A stretch of DNA of 48,580 nt from Candidatus Omnitrophota bacterium (GTDB taxonomy: Bacteria; Omnitrophota; Gorgyraeia; 2-02-FULL-51-18): positions 1 through 48,580 of the forward strand of contig JACPWF010000038.1 in assembly GCA_016197155.1 (NCBI GenBank), in the 5' to 3' direction. Shown here piece by piece: positions 17,592 through 25,704 of this stretch (position 1 is its first letter; every line of letters starts with the position of its first letter). The notes under the pieces are model-generated. The model had not been told where the DNA came from, did not search any database, and saw only the letters and a list, made by a program, of their open reading frames with translations. The position numbers and the translations under genes were made by a program.

Positions 17592-17958
17592 CACGGATAT
17601 TCTGATTTGGGTACAGCGCGGGAGTCAAAAGGCCGCCTCCTGGGTGGGCGAAGCCGAAGACAGGGCTGTTTCCATTCAGGCCTACATGGAACTTTTGCAA
17701 GGGGCCCGTTCGCGAAGGGAAATTCAGGACACAAAGGACTTCTTCGGCGAATTTTCCTTTGAGGTCCTGCCGCTTACGGAAAATATAGGGCATCGCGCGT
17801 CGATCTACATTGAGGAGTATTCCGCTGTTTGCGGCATGAGAGTCGGAGACGCCATCATTGCCGCGACGGCGGTGGAGAATAATCTGACCCTTGCCACGGG
17901 CAACCAAAAGCATTTTAGACCCGTTCGGGATTTGAAGTTGAAGCCCTTTGTGCCTTGA
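17578..17958 (+). CDS. vapC: VapC-type PIN-domain toxin
   Basis: Predicted Mg-dependent ribonuclease, 126 residues. The PIN active site is seen as Asp5/Asp7 in LFDTDILIW, Glu38 in AYMELLQGA, Asp91 in RVGDAIIAATA and the TGNQKHF motif near the end. VapC enzymes typically cut tRNA or rRNA to slow growth; the target here is unknown. It overlaps its antitoxin by 14 bases. Its stop codon lies inside the -35 box of the rplM promoter. Confidence 0.88.
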   Translation: MVLFDTDILIWVQRGSQKAASWVGEAEDRAVSIQAYMELLQGARSRREIQDTKDFFGEFSFEVLPLTENIGHRASIYIEEYSAVCGMRVGDAIIAATAVENNLTLATGNQKHFRPVRDLKLKPFVP

Positions 17959-17983
17959 CTTTTGCTAAATCAGGTGGTACCCT
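17955..17983 (+). promoter_or_regulatory. Probable promoter of rplM-rpsI
   Basis: TTGACT (17955-17960), 17 bases, TACCCT (17978-17983) preceded by TGG, an extended -10. The -10 is a weak match, partly compensated by the extension. The expected start near 17990 gives a leader of about 30 bases with GGGGAA before the rplM ATG. Confidence 0.45.
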
Positions 17984-18019
17984 TTACGCTCTTTGACCTT
18001 ATTTGATGAATGGGGAAAC

Positions 18020-18457
18020 ATGTCGACTTTTTTCGTTAAAAAAGAGGATTTGAAAGACAAAAAGTGGCACGTCGTCGACGCGCGGGGACAGGTCGTGGGG
18101 CGCCTGGCCGCGCGGATCTCGCGCATTTTGATGGGGAAAAATAAAACCGACTACACGCCGCATGTCGAGGGCGGGGACGGGGTCATCGTCGTGAACGCGA
18201 AGGACGTCGTCGTCACGGGCACCAAGCGCCAGACGAAAATTTACAAATCTTATTCGGGTTATCCGAGCGGCCAGACCGAGCGGACGTTCGAGCGGGTGAT
18301 GAAAGAAGACCCCACCTACGTGTTGAAACACGCGGTGAAGGGGATGTTGCCCAAGTCGAGACTGGGAAAAAGCATGATCACGCGGCTTTTGGTTTATGCG
18401 GGGAGTGACCATCCGCACGAGGCTCAAAAGCCCCAGATTCACAAAATCAAGGACTGA
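18020..18457 (+). CDS. rplM: 50S ribosomal protein L13
   Basis: Early-assembly protein of the large subunit, 145 residues. Seen: WHVVDARGQVVGRLAARIS, the GDGVIVVNAKDVVVTG strand region, and the family C-terminal block MLPKSRLGKSM and YAGSDHPHEAQKP. ATG 18020 follows GGGGAA; a longer frame from TTG 17993 adds non-conserved residues. It is followed four bases later by rpsI, the usual L13-S9 pair. Confidence 0.97.
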   Translation: MSTFFVKKEDLKDKKWHVVDARGQVVGRLAARISRILMGKNKTDYTPHVEGGDGVIVVNAKDVVVTGTKRQTKIYKSYSGYPSGQTERTFERVMKEDPTYVLKHAVKGMLPKSRLGKSMITRLLVYAGSDHPHEAQKPQIHKIKD

Positions 18458-18461
18458 TCGA

Positions 18462-18872
18462 ATGGCGGAACTTTTAAAGGCAACGAGCGACAAACAAATC
18501 GCCACCGGCCGACGCAAGGACGCGACGGCGCGGGTGCAGATTTTTAAAGGAACGGGTGTGATCCAGGTGAATCGCAGGGACGTCGCGCAATATTTCGGCC
18601 GGCCGACTTTGCAGATGCTCGTCAGACAGCCGCTGGAGGCCACGCGCCTGAACGACCAGGTGAATGTCATTGCCAATGTGAACGGCGGCGGGCTCGCCGG
18701 CCAGGCGGGCGCGGTGCGTCAGGCCATTTCGAGAGCGCTCGTGCGTTTCGACGAGACGCTCAAAACCCTTTTGCGCCAGGGCGATTATTTGACACGCGAC
18801 CCGCGCATGAAGGAGCGAAAGAAATACGGACGCAAGGGCGCTCGGCGGCGATTCCAATTTTCAAAGAGATAG
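18462..18872 (+). CDS. rpsI: 30S ribosomal protein S9
   Basis: Small-subunit protein whose C-terminal tail reaches the P-site tRNA. The 136-residue product has ATGRRKDATARVQIFKGTG, NGGGLAGQAGAVRQAISRAL, and the basic end RRRFQFSKR, with the terminal Ser-Lys-Arg that is universal in bacterial S9. ATG 18462 was chosen over an earlier in-frame ATG (18396) that lies inside rplM. A strong terminator follows. Confidence 0.97.
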   Translation: MAELLKATSDKQIATGRRKDATARVQIFKGTGVIQVNRRDVAQYFGRPTLQMLVRQPLEATRLNDQVNVIANVNGGGLAGQAGAVRQAISRALVRFDETLKTLLRQGDYLTRDPRMKERKKYGRKGARRRFQFSKR

Positions 18873-18925
18873 TGATGATTCGATTCTGACCCTCAAATTT
18901 TGAATTGCCGTAAGTGGAGTATCCA

Positions 18926-18949
18926 CCGAGCGTTACGCTCGGTTTTTTT
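18926..18949 (+). terminator. Rho-independent terminator of rplM-rpsI
   Basis: CCGAGCG, loop TTA, CGCTCGG (18926-18942), then seven T residues. A smaller hairpin GTGGA-GTA-TCCAC touches its 5' side. The argC promoter begins ten bases after the T run. Confidence 0.9.
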
Positions 18950-18958
18950 ATTTATTTT

Positions 18959-18987
18959 TTGACAGAATGAAAAAAGCTCACTATAAT
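18959..18987 (+). promoter_or_regulatory. Consensus promoter of the arginine/lysine super-cluster
   Basis: Perfect TTGACA (18959-18964), exactly 17 bases, perfect TATAAT (18982-18987). Start expected near 18994, giving a leader of about 27 bases with AAAGGAGAT before argC. I see no clear ARG-box palindrome in the leader, so how arginine would regulate it is not evident. Confidence 0.85.
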
Positions 18988-19020
18988 GACACTTTTCAAC
19001 TGCTTAAGCCCAAAGGAGAT

Positions 19021-20049
19021 ATGAAAAAAATCAGAGTCGGCGTGATCGGCGCCACCGGATACACCGGAGAGGAGCTGGTGAGAATTTTGGCCCGTCACCC
19101 GGATGTCGAGCTCGCCTACGCCTCCGGGAAAGAGGCGCGCGAGGCCAGGCTCCAGGACATTTTTCCCTATCTCAAAAATTCCGTCGACCTGGCGTGCGGC
19201 GCTTTTTCGTTCGAGGAAGCCGCCAAAAATTGCGACCTGGTTTTTTTGTCGCTCCCGCACACGGTCTCGATGACCGTGGCCCCGCTTTTTTTGAAGGCGA
19301 AAAAGATCGTGATTGACGTGAGCGCCGATTACCGCCTCCGGGACGCAGGCGTTTATGAAAAATTTTACAAGACGCCGCACGCGGACCGTGCAAATCTCGC
19401 CCGGGCCGTTTACGGGCTTCCGGAAATGAACCGGGAAAAAATTAAAAGCGCGGATCTCATCGCCAACCCCGGCTGTTACCCGACCGGCGCCATTTTGGGT
19501 TTACTGCCGGGCCTGAAGGAAAAACTTTTTGTCATGGAAACGATCGTCATCGACGCCAAGAGCGGCGTCACCGGCGCGGGCCGCAAGGCCGACAAGGCGC
19601 TCAATTTCTCCGAGGTGAACGAGTCGCTCAAGGCCTACAAGGTCCTTGAGCACCAGCACACGCCGGAGATGGACCAGGCGCTTTCGGAATTTACCGGCAA
19701 AAAAGTGAACGTGATCTTTGTGCCGCATCTTTTGCCGGTCAATCGCGGGATCCTGTCCACGATCTACGTGGGACTCGCGAAAAAAATGACGGCGAACGGG
19801 CTTCTGGAAATTTACGACGCGTTTTACCGCAAGGAACCTTTTGTGAAAGTTTACGCGGACGGCTCGCTTCCCGAGATCAAGCACGTCGCGCACACCAATT
19901 TTTGCGGCGTGGGCCTCTGTGTGAGCGAGGCGAGAAATCTCGCCGTGATCGTGACGGCGATCGACAATTTGAGCAAGGGGGCTGCGGGTCAGGCGGTGCA
20001 GAACATGAATCTCCGTCTCGGCCTCGACGAGAGGGCGGGGCTCGGTTGA
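19021..20049 (+). CDS. argC: N-acetyl-gamma-glutamyl-phosphate reductase
   Basis: NADPH-dependent third step of arginine synthesis. The 342-residue protein has the Rossmann motif GVIGATGYTGEELVR, the catalytic Cys in NPGCYPTG, and HQHTPEMDQ with the conserved His. ATG 19021 has an AAAGGAGAT site; an in-frame ATG at 18967 lies above the predicted transcription start and is rejected. It is the first gene of a long one-strand cluster. Its stop overlaps argJ as TTGA. Confidence 0.96.
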   Translation: MKKIRVGVIGATGYTGEELVRILARHPDVELAYASGKEAREARLQDIFPYLKNSVDLACGAFSFEEAAKNCDLVFLSLPHTVSMTVAPLFLKAKKIVIDVSADYRLRDAGVYEKFYKTPHADRANLARAVYGLPEMNREKIKSADLIANPGCYPTGAILGLLPGLKEKLFVMETIVIDAKSGVTGAGRKADKALNFSEVNESLKAYKVLEHQHTPEMDQALSEFTGKKVNVIFVPHLLPVNRGILSTIYVGLAKKMTANGLLEIYDAFYRKEPFVKVYADGSLPEIKHVAHTNFCGVGLCVSEARNLAVIVTAIDNLSKGAAGQAVQNMNLRLGLDERAGLG

Positions 20050-21260
20050 AGATCCTCCACGGGGGCGTGACCGCGCCCATCGGTTTCAGGGCGAACGGCG
20101 TTTATTGCGGCATCAAAAAGTCCAAGAAAAAAGACTTGTCGCTCATCGTTTCCGAGCGGCTTTGCGACGCGGCGGGTGCTTTCACGACGAATAAGGTCCA
20201 GGCCTCGTGCGTGGTCGTGAATAAGGAACATCTGCGCGATGCCAAGGCCCAGGCGATTCTCGCCAATTCGGGTAACGCCAACTGCATGACCGGCGAGGGA
20301 GGTTTTGAAAACACGCGCGCGATGGCCGGGGCCGCCGCGCGGGTGCTGAGGCTTCGGAAAAAAAATGTGCTTGTGGCGTCGACGGGGGTGATCGGCAAAC
20401 CCCTTCCGGTCAAAAAGATCGTGGAGGCGATCCCGGATCTTGTGAAGGGCCTGGACCGCAAGGGCAGTGAGGCCGCCGCCGCTGGGATTTTGACCACGGA
20501 CCGGGTCGCCAAAGAAATGGCCGTGGAATTTCGGATCGGCTCGAGGCGCGTGCGGGTGGGCGCCATCGCCAAGGGCGCGGGGATGATTCGCCCTGAGATG
20601 ACCGTGCGTCACGCGACGATGCTTTGTTTTGTGACGACGGACGCCGCGATCACCGCGGCGGCGCTTCGCGACGCGCTCGGGCGCGCGGTCGAGAGGACCT
20701 TTAACACGATCACGATCGACGGCGACATGTCGACCAACGACATGGTGCTGGTTTTGGCCAACGGGATGGCGCAGAACAGGCGCATCGTCGAAAAGACCCA
20801 GGAATTTCGGATCTTTTCAAAGGCGCTTGAGGCGATTTTTCTACAGCTGGCCAAGCGCATGATCCGCGACGCCGAGGGCGCCACAAAATTCGTCGAGATC
20901 TCGGTGAAAAACGCCGCCAGCCGCCAGGACGCGCGCGCGGTCGCGCGCGCGGTGGCGGGGTCCAATTTATTCAAATGCGCGCTTTTTGGATCGGACCCGA
21001 ACTGGGGCCGGATCGCGGCGGCCGTGGGCTACGCCGGCGCCCATGTCGACCCGTGGAAGATGCAGATTTATCTCGGCAAGGAACTCGTGTCCAAAAACGG
21101 CGGGCGCGTGAAGAAAAAGGCCGCGATCTTAAACCGCATCTTCGCGCAGAAAAATATCCGCGTCACGGTCGATCTGGGTGTCGGGAAATACGGCGCCACG
21201 TCGTACACGTGCGATTTTTCGACAAGCTACGTGCGGATCAACTCTGCCTACAGAACTTGA
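20046..21260 (+). CDS. argJ: Bifunctional glutamate N-acetyltransferase/ornithine acetyltransferase
   Basis: Recycles the acetyl group from acetylornithine to glutamate, making the pathway cyclic. The 404-residue precursor should self-cleave before the Thr of ATML. Seen: LANSGNANCMTGEGG, AKGAGMIRPEM, GDMSTNDMVLVLANG, and the C-terminal GSDPNWGRI and YVRINSAYRT. Four residues (TVRH) lie between the usual Pro-x-Met and Ala-Thr-Met-Leu, which are normally contiguous. The start is TTG 20046 overlapping the argC stop. The 3' end forms one arm of a perfect 13-base inverted repeat. Confidence 0.93.
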   Translation: MKILHGGVTAPIGFRANGVYCGIKKSKKKDLSLIVSERLCDAAGAFTTNKVQASCVVVNKEHLRDAKAQAILANSGNANCMTGEGGFENTRAMAGAAARVLRLRKKNVLVASTGVIGKPLPVKKIVEAIPDLVKGLDRKGSEAAAAGILTTDRVAKEMAVEFRIGSRRVRVGAIAKGAGMIRPEMTVRHATMLCFVTTDAAITAAALRDALGRAVERTFNTITIDGDMSTNDMVLVLANGMAQNRRIVEKTQEFRIFSKALEAIFLQLAKRMIRDAEGATKFVEISVKNAASRQDARAVARAVAGSNLFKCALFGSDPNWGRIAAAVGYAGAHVDPWKMQIYLGKELVSKNGGRVKKKAAILNRIFAQKNIRVTVDLGVGKYGATSYTCDFSTSYVRINSAYRT

Positions 21261-21284
21261 TTTTCGCGTCCGTTCTGTAGGCAG
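21244..21284. repeat. Perfect 13-base inverted repeat at the argJ end
   Basis: CTGCCTACAGAAC (21244-21256, the last codons of argJ) is repeated in inverse as GTTCTGTAGGCAG (21272-21284), loop 15 bases. No T run follows, so it is not a standard terminator. It runs straight into the palindromic element 21282-21377. Confidence 0.8.
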
Positions 21285-21377
21285 TCCGCCGCGTTCGCCA
21301 CAATACGACGGCGAATCCGTCCACAAAGCATCGCCGGAGCAGTGTGGACGAATCCGCCGATGCCTTGTGGCGGACTT
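21282..21377. repeat. Palindromic intergenic element between argJ and argB
   Basis: It begins CAGTCCGCC and ends GGCGGACTT, the same two 9-mers found at 35441-35469. Inside is an 8-base inverted repeat CGTCCACA (21318-21325)/TGTGGACG (21343-21350), and TGTGGCGGAC occurs twice in tandem at the right end (to about 21388). No gene is visible in this roughly 150-base spacer. It resembles a REP- or MITE-like repeat inside the operon. Confidence 0.6.
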
Positions 21378-21410
21378 TGTGGCGGACCGCGTGGAAAAGG
21401 GGAACAGTCA

Positions 21411-22274
21411 ATGGAAGAGATGATCAAAAAAGCGGACGTGCTGATCGAGGCGCTTCCGTACATTCAAAGTTTCTACGACAAAACCATCGTCATCAAATAC
21501 GGCGGGGCGGCGATGACCGACATCACGATCCGCCGCAACGTGCTCGAGGACATCGTGTTCACGAGCTACGTCGGCATGAGGCCCGTGCTCGTGCACGGAG
21601 GCGGGCCCTACATTTCCAAACGCCTCGAGGAACTCGGGAAGGAGATCAAATTCGTGAAGGGCTTCCGCGTCACGGATGAGGAAACCATGGAAGTGGTCGA
21701 GGAGGAATTGTCAAAGGTGAACCGCGAGATCGTGCGGGAAATCATTTCGCTGGGGGGGAGCGCCATTTCCCTTTCCGGAAAAGAGGACCATCTGATCGAG
21801 GTGAAAAGACACGCCGAGCCGGACGGCGAGGACATCGGGTTTGTCGGCGACATCACGAAGGTGAACGGCGACGTGATCCAGAAGATGATCACCAGCGACA
21901 TCATTCCCGTTATTTCCCCGATCGGGATCGGAAAGGACGGTTTCACCTACAACGTGAACGCCGATCAGGCGTCGGCGGAGATCGCGCGGGGCCTCGGCGC
22001 CTTGAAACTGGTGCTTCTCACGAACGTGCGGGGCATCATGAGGAATCAGGAAGACCCCGAGTCGCTCATTCCCCACGTGAACATCGCGGAGATCGACACG
22101 CTCATCGAGAGCAGGGTTTTGACCGGCGGCATGATCCCGAAGGTGAAGGCCTGCATGCGGGCGCTTGAGCGCGGCGTGAAAAAAACGCACATCATCGACG
22201 GAAAAATTCCGCACGGGATTCTTCTGGAAATTTTTACGGACAAGGGTATCGGAACGGAAATAGTAAAGAGATAA
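21411..22274 (+). CDS. argB: Acetylglutamate kinase
   Basis: Phosphorylates N-acetylglutamate, the usual control point of the cyclic pathway. The 287-residue kinase has VIKYGGAAM, LVHGGGPYISKRLEELG, and NVNADQASAEIARGLGA. The extra N-terminal helix before YGGAAM (about 25 residues) is the feature of arginine-inhibited, hexameric kinases, so feedback inhibition is likely (inference). ATG 21411 has AAAAGGGGA upstream; an earlier in-frame ATG lies in the repeat spacer. argD overlaps its stop by one base. Confidence 0.95.
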   Translation: MEEMIKKADVLIEALPYIQSFYDKTIVIKYGGAAMTDITIRRNVLEDIVFTSYVGMRPVLVHGGGPYISKRLEELGKEIKFVKGFRVTDEETMEVVEEELSKVNREIVREIISLGGSAISLSGKEDHLIEVKRHAEPDGEDIGFVGDITKVNGDVIQKMITSDIIPVISPIGIGKDGFTYNVNADQASAEIARGLGALKLVLLTNVRGIMRNQEDPESLIPHVNIAEIDTLIESRVLTGGMIPKVKACMRALERGVKKTHIIDGKIPHGILLEIFTDKGIGTEIVKR

Positions 22275-23467
22275 TGGACTACCGTAAAACGATTCGGCTG
22301 TATTACGACTACGTGATCCCCTGCTACCACAAAACGCCGCTGGTCCTGGAGCGGGGCAAGGGGACGCGGGTCTGGGACGCCGAAGGGGACGAGTACCTGG
22401 ATTTTTTTCCCGGCTGGGCGGTGAGCGGGATCGGCCATTGCCACAAGCGCGTCACCGAGGCGGTGAAGCGCCAGGCCGAGCGGCTCATTCACGTTTCCAA
22501 TAATTATTACCACGAGCTTCAGGGACAGCTCGCCGAAGAGATCATCCGCCACGCGTTCCCGGGCAAAGTCTTTTTTTGCAATTCCGGCGCCGAGGCGAAC
22601 GAGGCGGCCTTCAAACTCGCGCGGAAATGGGGAAACCCCGCGCGGAACGAGATCGTCACGATGGAGCGTTCGTTTCACGGCCGGACCCTCGCGGCGATCG
22701 CCGCGACGGGGCAAAAAAAGTTTCAGGAGGGTTTTGAGCCGCTCACACCGGGATTTGTGAGCGTGCCGTTCAATGACTTCGCCGCCCTCGAGCGCGCCGT
22801 GACCCCGCGGACCGCGGCGGTGATGCTCGAGCCGATCCAGGGCGAGGGCGGCGTGCGCGTGGCGGACGCGTCGTATCTGACGGCAGTCAGGCGCCTGTGC
22901 CACGACAAAAATATTCTGCTCATTTTGGACGAAGTCCAGAGCGGCATGGGCCGCACGGGCAGGATGTTCTGCTATAAAAATTTTGGGATCGAGCCGGACC
23001 TGATGACGCTCGCCAAATCTCTCGGCGGCGGATTTCCGATCGCGGCACTCGTCGCCAAAAAAGAAATCGCCGACGTGCTCTCGCCCGGCACGCACGCGAC
23101 GACGTTCGGCGGCGGGCCGCTCGCCTGCGCGGCGGCCCTGGCGACGTTTGAGGCGATCCACAAGGAAAAACTGATGTCGAACGCCGTCATCGCCGGTTCT
23201 TATTTATTCAAAAAATTGAACGAGCTCCGGCGCCGGCATCCCGTGATCCGGGACGTGCGCGGGATGGGGCTCATGGCGGGAGTGGAGCTCGGCGTCGACG
23301 GCAAAGGCGTTTACGAGGAGTGCTTGAAGAAAAAACTTCTCATCAACTGCACCCAGGGCAATGTGCTCAGGCTCATGCCGCCCCTGGTGGTGAAGGAAAA
23401 AGAAATTGACCGCGCGGTCCAGATCCTCGATGAGGCCCTGGGCGCGCTAAAGAGCGGAACGGTCTGA
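22274..23467 (+). CDS. argD: Acetylornithine aminotransferase
   Basis: PLP-dependent class-III aminotransferase converting acetylglutamate semialdehyde to acetylornithine; such enzymes often also serve lysine synthesis. The 397-residue protein shows FFCNSGAEANEAAFKLAR, SFHGRT, LDEVQSGMGRTG and the PLP Lys in AKSLGGGFPI, then TTFGGGPLACAAAL. It starts on the last base of the argB stop (TAATG). Confidence 0.94.
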   Translation: MDYRKTIRLYYDYVIPCYHKTPLVLERGKGTRVWDAEGDEYLDFFPGWAVSGIGHCHKRVTEAVKRQAERLIHVSNNYYHELQGQLAEEIIRHAFPGKVFFCNSGAEANEAAFKLARKWGNPARNEIVTMERSFHGRTLAAIAATGQKKFQEGFEPLTPGFVSVPFNDFAALERAVTPRTAAVMLEPIQGEGGVRVADASYLTAVRRLCHDKNILLILDEVQSGMGRTGRMFCYKNFGIEPDLMTLAKSLGGGFPIAALVAKKEIADVLSPGTHATTFGGGPLACAAALATFEAIHKEKLMSNAVIAGSYLFKKLNELRRRHPVIRDVRGMGLMAGVELGVDGKGVYEECLKKKLLINCTQGNVLRLMPPLVVKEKEIDRAVQILDEALGALKSGTV

Positions 23468-23483
23468 CGAAAAAGGGGAGCGT

Positions 23484-24500
23484 ATGGGTAAATTAAAAAG
23501 AAAGAAACCGTCGAAGAGAACGAAAACGGCCAAAAAAACGGCGCCCGCGAAAAAACCGGCGGATTTTTTTGAGTCCAAGGATTTTTTGAGCCTGAAAGAA
23601 TTTCATCCGGGAAATTTTGAATTTCTTTTCAAGCTCGCGGAGCGGATGAAAAAGGACCCTGCGGCGTTTTCCTCCAGGCTCAGGGGAAAGTCGCTGGCGA
23701 TGCTTTTCCAGATGCCCTCGATCCGCACGCGCGTGTCCTTTCAGGTGGGCATGAGCGAGCTGGGCGGCAGTTCGGTGTACGTGGACCCGCAGGAGTCGCC
23801 TCTGGGCGAGCGGGAATCCGCCAAAGACATCGCGCGCGTTTTGTCGCGTTACTGCGACGCGGTGGTTTTGAGGGCGTACCACCATTCCCAGATTCAGGAA
23901 TTCGCGCGCGCGGCGGCGGTGCCGGTGATCAACGGCCTCAGCAACAGCTTCCACCCCTGCCAGACGCTGGCGGACCTGTTCACGATCCGCGAAAAATTCA
24001 GGACGCTCGCGAAGATGAACATCGCCTACATCGGCGACGGCAACAACGTGCTCCATTCGCTTCTGTACGGCGCGGCGAAGGTGGGCGCGAACCTCGCGAT
24101 CGCCACGCCGCGCGGTTACGAGCCGAATGAGGAAGTGTTGAAAGACATTAAACTTATTTCCAAAGAAAGCGGGTCGAAGGTCACTCTCTCAAACAACCCG
24201 TTCACCGCGATCAAGAACGCGCACGCCGTTTACACCGACGTGTGGGTGAGCATGGGCCAGGAAAAACAGCGCGAGCAGAGACTGCGGGATTTTCAGCCGT
24301 TTCAGGTGAACGGCGCCATCATGGGCAAGGCGCCCAAGGACGCGATGATCCTGCACTGCCTGCCGGCGCACCGCGGGGAGGAGATCACCGAGGACGTGAT
24401 CGACCATCCGCGTTCGGCGATTTTCGACCAGGCCGAGAACCGGCTTCACACGCAAAAGGCGCTTTTGGTTCTGCTCATGACGAGGAAAAAGAAAAAATGA
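23484..24500 (+). CDS. argF: Ornithine carbamoyltransferase with basic N-terminal extension
   Basis: Makes citrulline from ornithine and carbamoyl phosphate. The 338-residue protein carries the carbamoyl-phosphate motif SIRTRVSF (usual STRTR), HPCQTLADL, and the HCLPAHRGEEI loop with the ornithine-binding Cys. The first 30 or so residues are Lys/Pro-rich (MGKLKRKKPSKRTKTAKKTA) and precede the normal start of the family. A strong AAAAAGGGGAG site supports ATG 23484, so the extension should be translated. The stop overlaps argG (ATGA). Confidence 0.94.
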   Translation: MGKLKRKKPSKRTKTAKKTAPAKKPADFFESKDFLSLKEFHPGNFEFLFKLAERMKKDPAAFSSRLRGKSLAMLFQMPSIRTRVSFQVGMSELGGSSVYVDPQESPLGERESAKDIARVLSRYCDAVVLRAYHHSQIQEFARAAAVPVINGLSNSFHPCQTLADLFTIREKFRTLAKMNIAYIGDGNNVLHSLLYGAAKVGANLAIATPRGYEPNEEVLKDIKLISKESGSKVTLSNNPFTAIKNAHAVYTDVWVSMGQEKQREQRLRDFQPFQVNGAIMGKAPKDAMILHCLPAHRGEEITEDVIDHPRSAIFDQAENRLHTQKALLVLLMTRKKKK

Positions 24501-25666
24501 AAAAGGTCGTTCTCGCGTATTCCGGGGGCCTCGACACGTCGGTCGCGATCCACTGGCTGGCGGCAAAAGGCTACGGGGTCGTGGCCTACATGGCGGACGT
24601 CGGCCAGGAAAAAACAACGGCCCCGGCCATCGCGCGCGCCAAAAAAGCGGGCGCGGTCAAAGTCGTCGTCCGGGATTTGAAAAAGAAATTTGTCACGGAC
24701 TATCTCTGGCCGGCCCTCAAAGCGGGCGCGGTGTACGAAGGCCGTTACACGCTGGCGACGGCGCTTTCGCGGCCGCTGATTGCCGCCGAACAGGTGGCCG
24801 TGGCGCACGCGGAAAAAGCGACGGCCGTGGCGCATGGCTGTACCGGAAAGGGAAATGACCAGGTGCGTTTTGAAGTGACGACACAGGCGCTGGACGGCTC
24901 TTTGGAAATTCTGGCACCCGTGCGGGAGTGGGAATTCAAATCCCGCGAGGAGGAGATCCGGTACGCCCGGCGGCACGGGATCCCCATTGACGTCACGAAA
25001 AAAAGCCCTTTTTCCATTGACAAAAATATTTGGGGAGTCAGCGTCGAGGCGGGCGTTTTGGAAGACCCGAATGCCGAACCTCCCGCCGAGTCGTTTCAAT
25101 GGACGCGCGGCGCCGAAGGGCGGAATTTAAAAGAAAAGACCGTTGAAATCCAATTTGAAAAAGGCGTCCCCGTCGGCTTGAACGGCCGCAAAATGGACGC
25201 GCTCAAACTCATCGCGGAACTGAACGCGCTTGGCTCGCTTTACGGGATCGGGCGCATGGACATGATCGAGAATCGTCTGGTCGGAATCAAGTCGCGCGAA
25301 ACGTACGAAGCGCCCGCGGCGACGATCCTGATCCAGGCGCACCGCGATTTGGAGAGCCTGGTTTTGGACAGGGAACTTTTACACTATAAAGAAGGCGTGG
25401 CTCAAAAATACGCGGAGCTTGTGTACTACGGGCTTTGGTTCACGCCTCTGCGCAAGGCGCTCGACGCGTTTGTCGAGACGACACAGGCGCGCGTGACCGG
25501 CGCGGTGCGGGTGAAGCTCAGGAAATATTCGGCGTGCGTCGTGGGGCGCAGGTCCCCTTATTCTTTATACAAGGAAACCCTCGCCACTTACGGCGGGAAA
25601 GATAAATTTGACCAGCGGCTCGCGAAGGGCTTCATTGATTTGTGGGCGCTGCCGTATAGAAAATAA
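24497..25666 (+). CDS. argG: Argininosuccinate synthase
   Basis: ATP-dependent joining of citrulline and aspartate. The 389-residue enzyme starts MKKVVLAYSGGLDTSVAI, the family ATP pyrophosphatase loop, followed by AHGCTGKGNDQVRFE and the tetramerising C-terminal domain (TGAVRVKLRKYSACVVGRRS). ATG 24497 overlaps the argF stop; a longer open frame back into argF is not conserved. Confidence 0.96.
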   Translation: MKKVVLAYSGGLDTSVAIHWLAAKGYGVVAYMADVGQEKTTAPAIARAKKAGAVKVVVRDLKKKFVTDYLWPALKAGAVYEGRYTLATALSRPLIAAEQVAVAHAEKATAVAHGCTGKGNDQVRFEVTTQALDGSLEILAPVREWEFKSREEEIRYARRHGIPIDVTKKSPFSIDKNIWGVSVEAGVLEDPNAEPPAESFQWTRGAEGRNLKEKTVEIQFEKGVPVGLNGRKMDALKLIAELNALGSLYGIGRMDMIENRLVGIKSRETYEAPAATILIQAHRDLESLVLDRELLHYKEGVAQKYAELVYYGLWFTPLRKALDAFVETTQARVTGAVRVKLRKYSACVVGRRSPYSLYKETLATYGGKDKFDQRLAKGFIDLWALPYRK

Positions 25667-25687
25667 AGCAGTCAGTAAACAGCAGTC
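25667..25687. repeat. Short word repeat between argG and argH
   Basis: AGCAGTC occurs at 25667-25673 and again at 25681-25687, with CAGTAAAC between. No matching right arm is present. It resembles a small or truncated version of the word arrays beside rbfA. Confidence 0.4.
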
Positions 25688-25704
25688 GGGAGCCAGGGTA
25701 AAAA

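Noticed and set aside
18967-19020. Upstream in-frame ATG for argC
   Set aside because: It lies between the -35 and -10 boxes of a perfect consensus promoter, and AAAGGAGAT directly precedes ATG 19021.
22046-23161. Minus-strand open frame of 371 codons opposite argB-argD
   Set aside because: No recognisable domains, Arg/His-rich; argD on the plus strand fully explains the sequence.
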